A DNA stretch of 64,000 nt. Origin: Lactuca virosa. Taxonomy: Eukaryota > Streptophyta > Magnoliopsida > Asterales > Asteraceae. The number at the start of each line of letters is the position of its first letter. Positions within the stretch are counted from its first letter, which is position 1. The DNA is taken from NCBI GenBank assembly GCA_928212115.1, contig CAKMRJ010001112.1:411482076-411546075 (forward strand), read 5' to 3'. The notes beneath the pieces are model-generated. The model ran no database searches, was not told where the DNA came from, and saw only the letters and a list, made by a program, of their open reading frames with translations. The position numbers were made by a program, and so were the translations under genes. Positions 45,284 to 56,020 of the stretch are shown in pieces.

Positions 45284-46614
45284 TTACTTGGATAGTTGCC
45301 TGATTTTTTGCTCAATGCTCTTTACTGTAGCTTGCTGATTTCTAAGTACTGTTTCGGTATTTGCGTGTCTCTTCTCTAATGTGGCAGCAAAACGAGCAAG
45401 AATTGTCTTGAAATCGGGTTTCTTTTCGGGAGCCGGTTCCTCTTTTTGGTAATAGTCTCTTCCTTTTTGTTCATACTTCTCTTCCTTGGCTTTCTTGTAC
45501 TCATCATAAGGTAAACACTTCTTTTTGGGCTTTCTCCAGTCTTCCTTATATCGATCACCACTTGAATAGTAAGCCTGAGCCTTTCGGTTTCCATTTTCAT
45601 CAAGAACACAATCTTTGGTTAGATGCGGCCCGCTACAATTTACACACCCCACTCATATAACATGGATTGTTTGATCCATTTTTGTCATCCTCCTATCCAT
45701 GTTATGCAACATTGCTAAGACCGCCGTCATGTCATCCGAAACATAATTCACCATTCCCCTAGTCACATCTTGTTGAGGATTATGATATTCTCTTGAATGT
45801 TTGGAAAATTCCTCGATGAGATCCTTGATTACGGCCAGTTCTTTCTTTGTGAGTGGTCCTTGAGAATCAATGAGTTGCCTAGTAATAACGTAAACCCCCC
45901 GTCATACAAAATCGAGACTTCTTGTTGCACATTTAGATCATTTTGAGGACAATTCCTCAACAAACCCTTATAACGCTCCCATGACTCATACAATGACTCT
46001 CCCGCTTGTTGCTCAAAATTTGCAATAGTCTTCTTCAACTTGGAAACTTTAGATGGTGGGCAAAATTGTTGTATGAACTCTTTCCGCATTTGTTCCCATG
46101 TTGTTATTGTGTCTGGTGAGAGTGCCTTCAACCAATCTTTTGTTGCACCCTTAAGAGTAACGGGGAGCATTCTTAGCAAAACTGTCTCACGTGGTATATT
46201 TGGTATGTTGAAGTAGTCAGCGATATCATTGACCTCATCAATGTGCTTGTAGGCGTCCTCGTGGTCTTTCCCACATAATGGTATGCCTTTTAGTTGAGCA
46301 AGTATGTGGCCTTTTAGTTCAAAGTTGGATGTGTTGGGAATTGTAGTTTGCACAAGTATGGGTCTGGTGTCTTCACGTATCTGTCTCTTGTATGCCTCCA
46401 TCGTCATGTTAGCAATGTCCATCATGTTGGCTTTTAGCTCGCTTTCGGGTTCGCTTAATTTGAATGATTCTTGTTCGCTTTCTGGCTCATAACATGCTTC
46501 CTTTTTGTTAGGAGTCATCTCAAAACTTTCGAATTCACTTTCCAGAGTCCTTTTGCTTGATTTTTTCGAGTTTGTTTGTCTTCTTCTAATGGAATTCTGA
46601 CTCGGGGTCGTCAA
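45284..46614 (-). pseudogene. Athila gag
   Basis: 45829-46614 is open for 261 codons: a charged N-terminus (SEFESFEMTPNKKEACYEPE), then the Retrotrans_gag core with HILAQLKGIPLCGKDHEDAY, NIPRETVLLRMLPVTLKGAT, KDWLKALSPDTITTWEQM and YKGLLRNCPQNDL. A one-base indel in a run of six G (near 45895-45900) shifts the frame; the other frame continues to a stop just before 45652. 45284-45652 then has GCVNCSGPHLTKDC, a zinc knuckle, and a lysine/glutamate-rich tail. Confidence 0.85.
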
Positions 46615-46837
46615 ACGGTGGTATGATTGGTGTTTTTAATCCTCGAGTCATAAATCACTGAAACAAAAACAAATGAAACGCGTAAAAATAACAAAATTGG
46701 CATGATACCACGACGTGGTGTTAATGACCACGACGTGGTAAGTCAAACAGAAGAAAAATGAAACGAAAATTTAAAAGAAAATAGACAGAAAAAGTCATAA
46801 TAAAATAGCAGATTCAAATTAACTAAAAAATGGACCG
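46615..46837 (-). other. Athila leader with two motif copies
   Basis: Short non-coding leader between the primer binding site and gag. It has ACCACGACGTGGT twice, at about 46707 and 46727. Confidence 0.7.
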
Positions 46838-46856
46838 TTTCCCGGCAACAACGCCA
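46838..46856 (-). other. Primer binding site, tRNA-Asp type
   Basis: The complement reads TGGCGTTGTTGCCGGGAAA, close to the TGGCGCCGTTGCCGGGGA site typical of Athila elements. Confidence 0.85.
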
Positions 46857-46862
46857 AAAACG

Positions 46863-48554
46863 TGATGCATAGAAAATTATGCACTAGTTTAACCTACTAA
46901 TGTAGCTAATTATTATCTCCTAAGGCAGTGTACCTTGTTGAAAATAGAATAGCACAAATAGTCGGGTATCTAACACAGGGAACATAATGATTACCTAATT
47001 TTATCTACTATTACCTAAATTACTATTTAAATAAGGAAATGGGTTTTCTCTAGTTTTGCAAGACTAGAAACTTAATTAACCAAACTAAACTAACTATCAA
47101 CTAATGAAACGAAAACTAAAACTAAAAGCAAGAAACACAAAAGACGATTCTAACCAAGGTAATTGAGAGACTTTCATTTATCTTTGATATACTTGCTATT
47201 ATGGTTGATTTTATGGAAGTACAATGGATTAATGCTTCGTTGGTTACCGATTCCTAAGATGACCAGATTAGTGTTCACTACCCTAATCCTTTAGCAAATA
47301 AGATCATTCATACGGTGATCAAGCGGATAAACTAACAAATTTACTAGTGTTCGGTTCGAGTTAAATGAGACTTATAATGGACTGATTAATTTGGTTTATT
47401 AAATCAATTCAATATATGATTGGTCTTCATATATTATCTCTTACAATTACTTACCCACTTTTCTATTTAACCCTAGGTTTTGGTCAAAACACTAGTCCTA
47501 CAATTTTACAATTCAAAAAGATCATACGATTCAAGTTCAATCAAGAGTGATAGTCATGCAAACTTAATTAAACTCATCAATAAACATAAAAGTAGTTCTC
47601 ATAAACATAAAGAGGTTCTATAATAAGCTAAAATAACAAATAACCAACTATTCATAATCCAAACCATAAATCAAACTATAAAAAGTCAAGCAATCTAATC
47701 TAGGGATGAGCATTTAGACCGGGGAACCGGCCGGAACCGGTACCGGATAGAACTAATCGGGCCAGGACCGGGACGATATTCTTGTGGATTTTTGGAACCG
47801 GGAACCGGTAGAACCATCAAAAATCAGAACCGTATGTTGCTATTTCTCCAGGACCAGTTCCAACATTGAAGACACGACAAGAACCGTAACCGGTAGATGC
47901 AGCGGTCCGGTTCGGTTCCTATTTTCCACCAAGTTTGGTTCCCGAGCTGATTCCGATGTTCATCCCTAATCTAATCTAATCAAAAGTCATATGTTTTTAG
48001 CCCATGATTTTAGCAGGTAAAAACATAAAAACGAAATTTAACTTAATATTCATGATTAAACACAAGAAGAAAAACGTAATAGGAAGTTGTTTTGCCTCAA
48101 ATCTCTCAAATCCAAGCTACAATCGATCTTCTGCAAATTCAATCTTCAAAGTGTGTTCTTGGCCTTCAAAAGACGACAATAGCTCCAGCTAAAGTTTGGT
48201 TTTCGGAGGATTATGTCTTCTATTTGTAGTTTTCTTGAAGTCGGTACACCACGTCGTGGCAAGTCCACCATGATGTGGTCTTCTAGTTTATAAAGTAATC
48301 CGCAAGTCTTTGAGGTTCGACGGGAAACTTCAAAACACCACGATGTGGTAATGTCACCATGTCGTGGGAATGTGTATTTTCTTCATTTTTTCCTTGATCC
48401 AAGTTCCTAGATTCAGCTTCCAGCTTCCTTTTTGCTCCGAGCATGTCTTTTACCACTACAACACAACATACAATAGATTAAGTATCTTTTGTTCTATAAT
48501 GGGCATAAAGATGAATAGAAATATTAACATATGATGTAAAATATATGTATAGAA
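46863..48554 (-). repeat. 5' LTR of the Athila-type element (with MITE inside)
   Basis: Starts TGATGCAT and aligns with the 3' LTR. It contains the hAT MITE (47701-47968) and, near its outer end, an extra segment of about 33 bp (ATAGAAATATTAACATATG) absent from the other LTR. The last 14 bases (ATATGCACATATCA in the 3' LTR) are missing. Confidence 0.85.
47701..47968. mobile_element. hAT-type MITE with 8-bp TSD
   Basis: 268 bp with terminal inverted repeats TAGGGATGAGCAT and ATGTTCATCCCTA (one mismatch) and a perfect 8-bp target duplication ATCTAATC at 47693-47700 and 47969-47976. The inside is rich in GGAACCGG and related units on both strands. It is absent from the sister LTR (near 28830), which shows the empty site. 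Confidence 0.9.
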
Positions 48555-49524
48555 AACTTAGTACGCTGAGCGTATTGGGGCGGACCCTAGTACGTTGGGC
48601 GTACACCACATATGCAGGGCGTACGTAAGAAAACTTTAAACCCTGATTTTTAGGGTTTGGTCCATATATAAGCATCATTATCACCTCATTTCTCATTCCC
48701 TCATCAGCCTTCATCTAAGAAAACGTCCCTCTAGCAAACCCTAAGTGAGAAGAGTGCATTTTGAGCTCATTTGTGTGCTTTGGTGGTGTTCTTGAAGAAG
48801 AAGTAGTTGGTACAAGGACTTTGGAGCTTGGAAGCAACTTGGATATGGGATTCTCTCCTTGTTAGCAACCTCCAGGAGGTAAAAAAACCTCATAAATTGA
48901 TCACCCTATCTTGTAGATCTAGCAATTTCTTCATTTAGGGCACATATGGTCCCAAATATGGTGATTCTTAAGCATGGCATGCTCTTAACCAAATAAGTCG
49001 TCTTTCTAGACCTTATAAGGGGTCTTGAGTCATAAAAATGTGGTCTTGATGCTTAGTTTTTCTCCATGTATTCCTTAGAAGGTCTTAAGGCATTAAGAAG
49101 TTGGGATTTTTTGTATTAATCACTTAATGTACATGCAAAGTCATAAAGTTGGAAACCTTATGACTCTTGGTGGTATTTTGGCCTTGGATATGAAAGTTGG
49201 ACGTGAGAGCTTAATGCATTAAGCTCTTACTGAGAAAATGGAAATCATAGCATATGTCATGTGTAATCTACAGTACGCAACGCATACATGGTCAACCTCC
49301 TGACTACGGTTAAAGCCCGAGTACGCTATGCGTACCTCTAGAGTACGCCCCGCTTACGAGCCCTAAGTTAACTCAACTAACTTGATTCGGTTAACTTGTG
49401 GATGTTGACTAGTTTTGACCAAGAGTATTTTTGGAAATATTATTAATTTAGAAATGGAAATATTTTGACATTTAGGATTTAGGTTGAGCCGGTTGTCGAA
49501 GATGGGAGTTTTTCAGACTGCATT
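48555..49524 (+). repeat. LTR 3 of gypsy family A, second part
   Basis: Resumes with AGTACGCTGAGCG and follows LTR 2: TATA box at about 48663-48672, GAAGAAGAAG at 48794-48806, GTACGC motifs to 49350. It is interrupted at the TGCATT block by CACTA-2. Confidence 0.85.
49522..49524. repeat. 3-bp TSD (ATT) of CACTA-2, left
   Basis: Matches ATT at 56033-56035. Confidence 0.8.
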
Positions 49525-49734
49525 CACTACAAGAAAAATGCGATTTTGCTACGGAAGGAATCCGTTGCTAAAAGCTGAAATTCCGTTGCAAATGACGATT
49601 AGCGACGGAATTTGCAACGACCTATTTCCGTCCCTAAAAACGCCGTAGCGAGGCTTTGCAACGGAAAAGATAATTCCGTAAAAAATGTGACAACAGAATG
49701 AAATCCATGGTAAGTGGTATTCCGTAGTAGGATT

Positions 49735-50142
49735 CCATCGCACAATCTGTGGTAGTTATTCCATCACAAATTTCGTGGTGGTGATTCCCTAGCAAATTCT
49801 GTGGCGGTGATTCCCTAGCAAATTCCGTGGTGGTCATTCCCTAGCAAATTCCGTGGTGATAAATCCATAGGAAATTCCGTGGTGATGATTCTCTAGTAAA
49901 TTCTGTGGTGGTCATTCCCTAGTAAATTTCATGGTGGTCATTCCCTAGTACATTCTGTGGTGGTGATTCCGTAGCAAATTCCGTCGTGCTGAATCCCTAG
50001 CAAATTTCGTTTGATGATCTCCTAGCAAATTCTGTGGTCATGAATCCCTAGCAAATTCCGTTTGATCACTTCCTAGCAAATTTCGTTTGATCACTTCCTA
50101 GCAAATTCCATGGTCATGAATCCCTAGCAATTTTAGTGGTGT
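49735..50142. repeat. Subterminal repeat array of CACTA-2, unit about 26 bp
   Basis: About 16 imperfect units around TTCCCTAGCAAATTCCGTGG. Arrays of this type near CACTA ends are expected binding sites for the TNPA-like protein. Confidence 0.8.
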
Positions 50143-50331
50143 ATATATTATATACCAGATTCAATATGGACCGATGGATAATTGATTTATAAATTATATC
50201 CAAATAATTTTGTAGTAATATATGAAAAACAAAAAAAAAACAAAAAAATCATAACCAATATATCATAAAATAACAAAATAATTATTTATTACATGGAAAA
50301 AAGAAAGTTGCTACTCTAAAATACATAATCT
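50143..50331. other. AT-rich gap between the subterminal array and the TNPA-like gene
   Basis: No coding content; 3' untranslated sequence of the minus-strand gene is likely. Confidence 0.5.
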
Positions 50332-52301
50332 TCAATAAACATATATCAACCTACTACTCTTGTTGTTTTGTAAAGACATTAATAAGATCCAATGTCGTTT
50401 AAAGTTTTTTTCAAGACGCCCGACCCTTGCTTTGTTTTCCTCTTGTCGGGCGTTCATCATTTCTTTAAGCTCTTCGTTTTGCAGTTTTTGTTTAGCAACA
50501 AGTTCCCTCATTTCTTCTATTTCATCATTTTTTTTCGAAATGTAAGATACATCCGTTTTACCATTCCTATTGGGAACCGCCTTTGCAAAAGAGCCTAATC
50601 CATAAAGTCTTCTTTTTTTATCAAGACCACCAACAACATAAAATAGCTTGTCCTCCTCAAATTCAACACCTTCAGCTTCCAACTCTTCCCGTTTTTCTGT
50701 ATAGGCCGCCTACAAAATAAAAATATTATAAGTTCAAAGATATCAAATTTAGGAATGATATTATGGAGTAGCTACAATATAAAATTTAATTTAAACTGAA
50801 ATGAATATTACATGAATTTTTCTATCTTTTTCATTTGTGAAAGTGACTCCATCATGATTCTTAGTGTGTGTATAGATGAACAATTCACTATGGGGTGGCT
50901 CATGTCCTAATTTCCTCTTCTGCATAAATACCATATAAAAAGTCAAATATACAGATAAACATATGTAAACAATGATACGATGTACCATTTAAAAAATTAC
51001 CAAATCAGAAGCTATCTTCAAATGACATGCGGATCCAGCGTTATGTGTAGGTTTTGCTACTCCATCAGCCACACCGTTACGCCTATTTTTCTTGTTATGT
51101 TCAGATTTTAGCTTGTATTCTTCTGTATTCCATTTTAATTTCCAGGAGTTCCAGACTTCCTGTGGAATATGAGTTGGTTTAAAGCCATGTTTGTTTCTTT
51201 TTGGGCTCCTCATGTTGAAGAGATATTGACCATAACTTTTGTGTCGCTTTCCTTGCCCAAGCTTGCCTCACCAGCGAGTCTATTGTTTCATCCCAACAAC
51301 ATTTTTTCTACACATTAACAATATAAACATAAGTTGAAGTGTAAATGTTTACTAAACAACAATTTATCACTTATAGTTAATTACCTGAAACTCCTCCCAA
51401 TATAATTCGCGCATTTCATTGCTTACTTGTGCCCAAGCGTACCCTTCTGGATCTACTCTTTGTTTAAAGGACTGACTAATAAAGTGTGCACAAGGGCCTG
51501 GTGGCATTAGCCTGCAAGTAATCATGTGATGTGTTAAGTTATGAATTGATATGTAGGTGTAAACCAAAAATTTAATACATAGAAAAAGTTGTAATTAAGA
51601 TTTGATTGGTAACTCACGTATTTTCCCAAACATGAACATTTAAACGTCCATATGGTCCACAATCTTCAGAGGAATTGTTTTCACCTTCTACACTTTCCAC
51701 TACAGATCCATTCATGGTTGGTTGTGTTGGTAATGGGGTAGATTCTGGGATAGGTGTTGTTGATGGGGTATATTCTGGGGTAGGTGTTGGGATAGATGTA
51801 TATGTTGAGGATGTGGTAGTTCCTTTACTTAAGGAGGGTGTGGTAGTTATTGTAGTTGTGGAGGATGGTTGTGTAGATGCAGGTTTTGAGGTTGTGGTAG
51901 TAGATATAGGTGTTGATGATGTGGTAGTGGGTGTTGGTGTTAAGGATGGTTTAGATGATGTTGGTGCTGAAGTTTTGGTCATTGATGGTAGTGTTGACGA
52001 TTGTATTGTTCCAGTTTCTGAAGTTTTAAATGTTTTTTCTAAGGAGGGTGTGGATGTTGTAAGTGATGTCGAGGAAGTGGTAGTCATGGGTGATGTTTAA
52101 TGATATAGGTTTAGGGGTTTTGTTGGTAGATGTTATAGGTGCTTTGGATGTGGTTGTTGGTATTGGGAAGTCGATTTCTTCATCTTGTAACTGTCTGTTT
52201 ACGAATTTTACAGCAGAAATCTTGTTGCGTTTCATAACTTGTGGTGTAATGAATTTAGTTGGCTTAACACCAGATGCTCCTTTTGCTTTCGAGGTCGACA
52301 T
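50332..52301 (-). CDS. TNPA-like CACTA protein (Transposase_24 type), five exons
   Basis: Likely DNA-binding accessory protein of the transposon. Exons on the minus strand: 51618-52301, 51385-51511, 51001-51307, 50812-50919, 50332-50709, all with GT/AG borders. Start MSTSKAKGASGVKPTKF; a long Ser/Thr/Pro-rich segment (SSTSLTTSTPSLEKTF) fills most of exon 1. Then RLNVHVWENT, LMPPGPCAHFISQSFK, DPEGYAWAQVSNEMRELYWE, KCCWDETIDSLVRQAW, MRSPKRNKHGFKPTHIP, VWNSWKLKWNTEEYK, RKLGHEPPHSELFIYTHTK and AAYTEKREELEAEGVEFEE, matching the plant Ptta/En/Spm Transposase_24 layout, and a coiled-coil tail (EIEEMRELVAKQKLQNEELK). Two single-base shifts (near 52090 in exon 1 and in the A-run near 51235 in exon 3) break the frame, so the product is probably dead unless these are sequence errors. 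Confidence 0.72.
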
Positions 52302-52900
52302 CTTTCTGACACAAACAATAAAAATAAATTATATATGAAGGCATTACTTTGCATGCAAACTATTGAATACAATCAAAACCAATTTACATGAAGATGATCA
52401 GAGAACAAAAAACGATCGATCATCACGACAAGTAAATTAAATAAAAATAAATTTTAGATGAGTGACAACCTATATCGCCAAAGTCAGTACACAAACGAAT
52501 AATTAACAAAGATTTCGATCAATTAGCCGCCGGAGATGATGATTACAGAAAATGTAAACCCTATTTCTAATCGGTAAACTACACCTAATATGCAGCATAA
52601 ACGTGTGTAGGTTGCAGGAAAATGAATTGTGAAATACTTTGAACCTCCGCTAATAAAAAATTCGAACTGTGCTAATTACCGCTAAATATTTAGTAATTCA
52701 AATTTATTTAAAGTAGTTACAGATTGATAGATAGGGTATATACATATAAATAACGTCAAGAAAGAACATAGACTAACGATGTGTTCATAGTATAATTTTA
52801 ACTTAAAATTATATACGAGGACTAAACATTAATAAACTATACATCTTTATGCTTTTCTGTTTAAACCGAAATTTATATACAAAAGACGTACGAGTCATGT
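52302..52900. other. Upstream region of the TNPA-like gene
   Basis: AT-rich DNA without a coding domain. It probably contains the promoter and 5' leader of the minus-strand gene. Confidence 0.45.
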
Positions 52901-52914
52901 CAATATATATGGTA

Positions 52915-53778
52915 GTTGTTTATGGTGTCCATGGTATACCCATGGATGACATATGGGTCATTGGTCAACATTGTATTGGCTTATGGTGTCCATGGATGAC
53001 ATATGGGCCATTGGTCGACATGGTAGTGGCTTATTGTATAAGTGGATGACATATGGTTGAGTGGTCGACATGGTAATGGCTTATGGTGTCCATGGATGAC
53101 ATATGGGTCATTGGTCAACATGGTAGTGGCTTATTGTGTCCATGGATGACATATGGTTGATTGGTCCACATGGTAATGGCTTATGGTTTCCATGGTTGAC
53201 ATATGGATGACATATGGGCCATTGGTCAACATGGTAGTGGCTTATGGTGTCCATGGATGACATATGGGCCATTGGTCGACATGGTAGTGGCTTATTATGT
53301 CCATGGATGACATATGGGCCATTGGTCAACATGGTAGTGGCTTATTGTGTCCATGGATGGCATATGGGCCATTGGTCAACATGGTAGTGGCTTATTGTGT
53401 CCATGGATGACATATGGTTGATTGGTCCACATGGTAATGGCTTATGGTGTCCGTCCATGGTTGACATATGGATGACATATGGGCCATTGGTCAACATGGT
53501 AGTGGGTTATGGTGTCCATGGATGACATATGGGCCATTGGTCAACATGGTAGTGGCTTATTGTGCCCATGGATGACATATGGTTGATTGGTCCACATGGT
53601 AATGGCTTATGGTGTCCATGGTTGACATATGGATGACATATGGGCCATTGGTCAACATGGTAGTGGCTTATGGTGTCCATGGATGACATATGGGCCATTG
53701 GTCAACATGGTAGTGGCTTATTGTGTCCATGGATGACATATGGGCCATTGGTCAACATGGTAGTGGCTTATTGTGTCC
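52915..53778. repeat. Minisatellite, 50-bp unit, about 17 copies
   Basis: The unit includes GGATGACATATGGGCC, ATTGGTCAACATGG and TAGTGGCTTATTGTGTCCAT. Variant units with TTGATTGGTCCACATGGTAA (53154, 53416, 53580) and an extra GGTTGACATAT piece recur, giving a higher-order pattern. The frames that run through it simply repeat the same peptide. Confidence 0.93.
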
Positions 53779-53887
53779 AAAATGTAAAAGTTTTGTTTCC
53801 AAGGGCCAAAAGTGTCAAAGTTACTAAAAAAATGTGGCAAAAATCTTAATGCCCAAAAAGTTCCTATTGCTAACTCTTTTGTGCTTT

Positions 53888-53888
<1 letters not shown>

Positions 53889-53958
<70 letters not shown>

Positions 53959-53960
53959 TA
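53889..53960. repeat. (TA)n followed by (CA)n microsatellite
   Basis: About 50 bp of TA repeats followed by about nine AC units. Confidence 0.95.
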
Positions 53961-54472
53961 ATGTATTACATTATAGATTATGATATATATGTTATTTTTG
54001 TCTTTTCCATTTCAACAATTAAAATTCCAATTCCATTTCAACAATCAAAATTCCACGGTTACCTATAAAAGGTTATAATATTTGAATAATGTGTTTTGAC
54101 ACAAATATCCTTAGTATTAACATATTTGAAATGATTTCAAGGGCACTTTGGTCTTTTTGCACTCTGAAGCGTTGAGGCGCCATCATATCTCTGACGTCAC
54201 ACCGGCGTTATCAGTTCTTCAACCATTCAGAACGTCTCAACTATTTCGGACGATAAATCTCCATAGAAACACTAAAACCCCCTAAATCGTCGAAGGGTAA
54301 TCGTTCTTAAAATCGATTTTCTCCGATAATAGACACTCCTGTACACCTCGCGACCAGATCATCATAAAGTAAGTATTTTTTTCCATATCATGTTACACTG
54401 TTTTTCATAGTTACACTTATTTTTTAAAAAGAAATTGAAATCAACTACTCCAATGTCTATTTTGTTAGTACA
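53961..54472 (+). other. Likely promoter and 5' leader of the F-box-like gene
   Basis: From about 54160 the base composition becomes gene-like. An AAAG|TAAGTA donor near 54370 and a TTAG acceptor just before ACAATG at 54470 suggest an intron in the 5' leader. Confidence 0.45.
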
Positions 54473-55082
54473 ATGTCGATTACTAGAAGTCGTCGTTCGT
54501 TAGATGATCTCCCATTAGAGATTTTGAGTTGGACATTTGTAGTATTAGGGTCAGAATCTGCGAAAGACATCGTCTCTGCAAGACTTTGGTAATTCACATT
54601 TGTAGTATTAAGAGGGCCTCATCAATGTGATGAAGGTATGTATATATGGTATATATGTAAATTAAATTATATATATATAGTTAATTAAAGGCATGTTTGT
54701 AGTTTGGGGTTAGTATTTAGTTGTTTTGTGTTTTATAATATTTACTGTTGTATTGAAAAGGATATATTGGATTAATTGATGGATATTTTAATGTGTAGGT
54801 TTACAATTACTTGATACCTATTTTGGCTGGGTAGTTTCGGATGATGGGGAGTACACGGGTGTTGTTGATAGTGCCAAAGAGTTGTTGCGGGCTGTTGATG
54901 TTGTTCATAGACTTACAACGAATAACATCACATTCCAATGTGAAGACCCACGACATTCTGTTAAAGGTTCATTTGCAATAGGTCATGAAGAGGATGAGGA
55001 TCAACAAAGATATTGCACGGTTTTTCGTTGGTATGTAGAGTATGGTAGGTTTTGTATATTTCTTAAAAATATTAATGGTTGA
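54473..55082 (+). pseudogene. F-box-like gene captured in CACTA-2, one stop
   Basis: Exon 1 (54473-54635) starts MSITRSRRSLDDLPLEIL and continues with GSESAKDIVSARLW, which fits an F-box (LPxEIL followed by ARL), the adaptor domain of SCF ubiquitin ligases. A TAA at 54590-54592 interrupts it; the same frame then reads on to a strong donor GAAG|GTATGT. The acceptor GTGTAG at 54798 opens exon 2 (54799-55082), in phase, with LLDTYFGWVVSDDGEYTGVV, AKELLRAVDVVHRLTTNNIT, CEDPRHSVKGSF and YCTVFRWYVEYGRFC, then TGA. A 15-bp repeat (ACATTTGTAGTATTA at 54533 and 54596) flanks the stop. The C-terminal Cys/His pattern recalls plant F-box proteins like At2g35280, from memory. Probably a host gene copy, now broken. 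Confidence 0.55.
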
Positions 55083-55437
55083 TAATAGATTGGACATTGA
55101 ATATTATTGTTCTTATTGTATTGTATATGAAGTTGTATAGTACTACTATAATTTTATTTTGGTTTTGTGTTTACGTCATTCTGTTAAAAGGGCATTTTAG
55201 TCATTTTTTCTTGCTATGTTGTTTGAGTAGGATGAAGTATATGTAAAACTCATGTTATTTTTATGGTGAAGTATACTTAATGTAATTAAAAATAAGTTTG
55301 TAATGAATTCGTTATTAAGGAAAATACTCTACATATATTATATACTTTAACATGTCCGGTTAATGTAATTAAAAATAAGTTTGTTATGAATTCGTTGTTA
55401 ATTATTCATTATATACTATGTTTTCAAGAAATTATAC
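55083..55437 (+). other. 3' flank of the F-box-like gene
   Basis: No coding domain. A 30-bp stretch around TTAATGTAATTAAAAATAAG occurs twice (55268 and 55359). Confidence 0.5.
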
Positions 55438-55442
55438 ACAAC

Positions 55443-55508
55443 CTGATTAGCACAACTGGCTTAACCGCGCCCTTTTCTAGCATAAGCTTAAGTTCGAGTC
55501 CGCTTGCC
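55443..55508 (+). ncRNA. tRNA-like segment, possible SINE remnant
   Basis: TTAGCACAACTGG resembles an RNA polymerase III A box and AGTTCGAGTCC a B box, about 40 bases apart as in a tRNA gene. The acceptor arms do not pair, so it is not a tRNA gene; a tRNA-derived SINE piece is the likely explanation. Confidence 0.35.
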
Positions 55509-55599
55509 AGCAATATCTACTTTATAATTCATTTTTACATTTTTTTAGCCATTAGTTTATGTCACATATTACCAATTCAAAAACATTTCATTCAACGTT

Positions 55600-56020
55600 T
55601 TGTTCCATAGCAAAACAAGCAAACGAAATCGTACTCCATAGCAGAATTCCCTTGCAAATACCTACGAATGGTACTTCCATAGAAATTCAACTATGGAATT
55701 GGTTTCCGTCACAAACTTCGTTGCATAGTAACCACGATGATGAATTCCATAGCAGCAGTACAACGGAAAATGATTTGGTAACCAATGTCGTTGGAAAATT
55801 GCTACGAATTTTTGTTCCATAGAACTATCGGTAGCATAATACACCACATATATGGAGTCGGTAGCATTTTCCCTAGCAACCCCCACTCTCACTACCATAA
55901 ATAAAATCCGTAGACAATGTGGTAGCAACATTGCTATGGAACGACATTCCATAGCACGATCTATTGCAGATTAACAACGAAAATACGTTTCATAGCGATC
56001 TTCCCTAGCAAAATCGCGTT
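55600..56020. repeat. Right subterminal repeats of CACTA-2
   Basis: CCATAGCA, TCCCTAGCAA and TTCCATAG units are repeated in both directions over about 420 bp up to the right terminus. Confidence 0.7.

Larger units (their letters stand above)
28004..48554 (-). mobile_element. Athila-type gypsy retrotransposon, nested and degraded
   Basis: Minus-strand element in family A LTR 3. It has LTRs at both ends, a tRNA-Asp-type primer binding site, gag, protease, reverse transcriptase, RNase H, integrase and an extra 3' open reading frame of the ATHILA ORF1 type, which places it in the Athila lineage. It is interrupted in integrase by element B and in its 5' LTR by a hAT MITE. About 60 bp of LTR 3 are missing at the insertion site and the outer end of the 5' LTR is trimmed, so no target duplication is preserved. 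Confidence 0.88.

Noticed and set aside
47784..47969. 61-codon frame in the hAT MITE
   Set aside because: It lies in the non-coding inverted structure of the MITE and has no similarity to a transposase.
49735..50142. Regularly spaced repeats that could suggest a CRISPR array
   Set aside because: Imperfect tandem units without distinct spacers, located just inside a CACTA terminus in a plant genome; they are subterminal transposon repeats.
51675..52100. Long plus-strand frame rich in Val, Asp and Gly
   Set aside because: It is the antisense shadow of the Ser/Thr/Pro-rich exon 1 of the TNPA-like gene on the minus strand.
53108..53698. Frames coding for repeated MAHMSSMDTISHYHVDQ peptide
   Set aside because: They arise only from the 50-bp minisatellite and change frame between units; there is no sign of a real gene.
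55443..55508. A functional tRNA gene
   Set aside because: The A and B boxes are acceptable but the acceptor and anticodon arms do not pair; kept only as a tRNA-like remnant.
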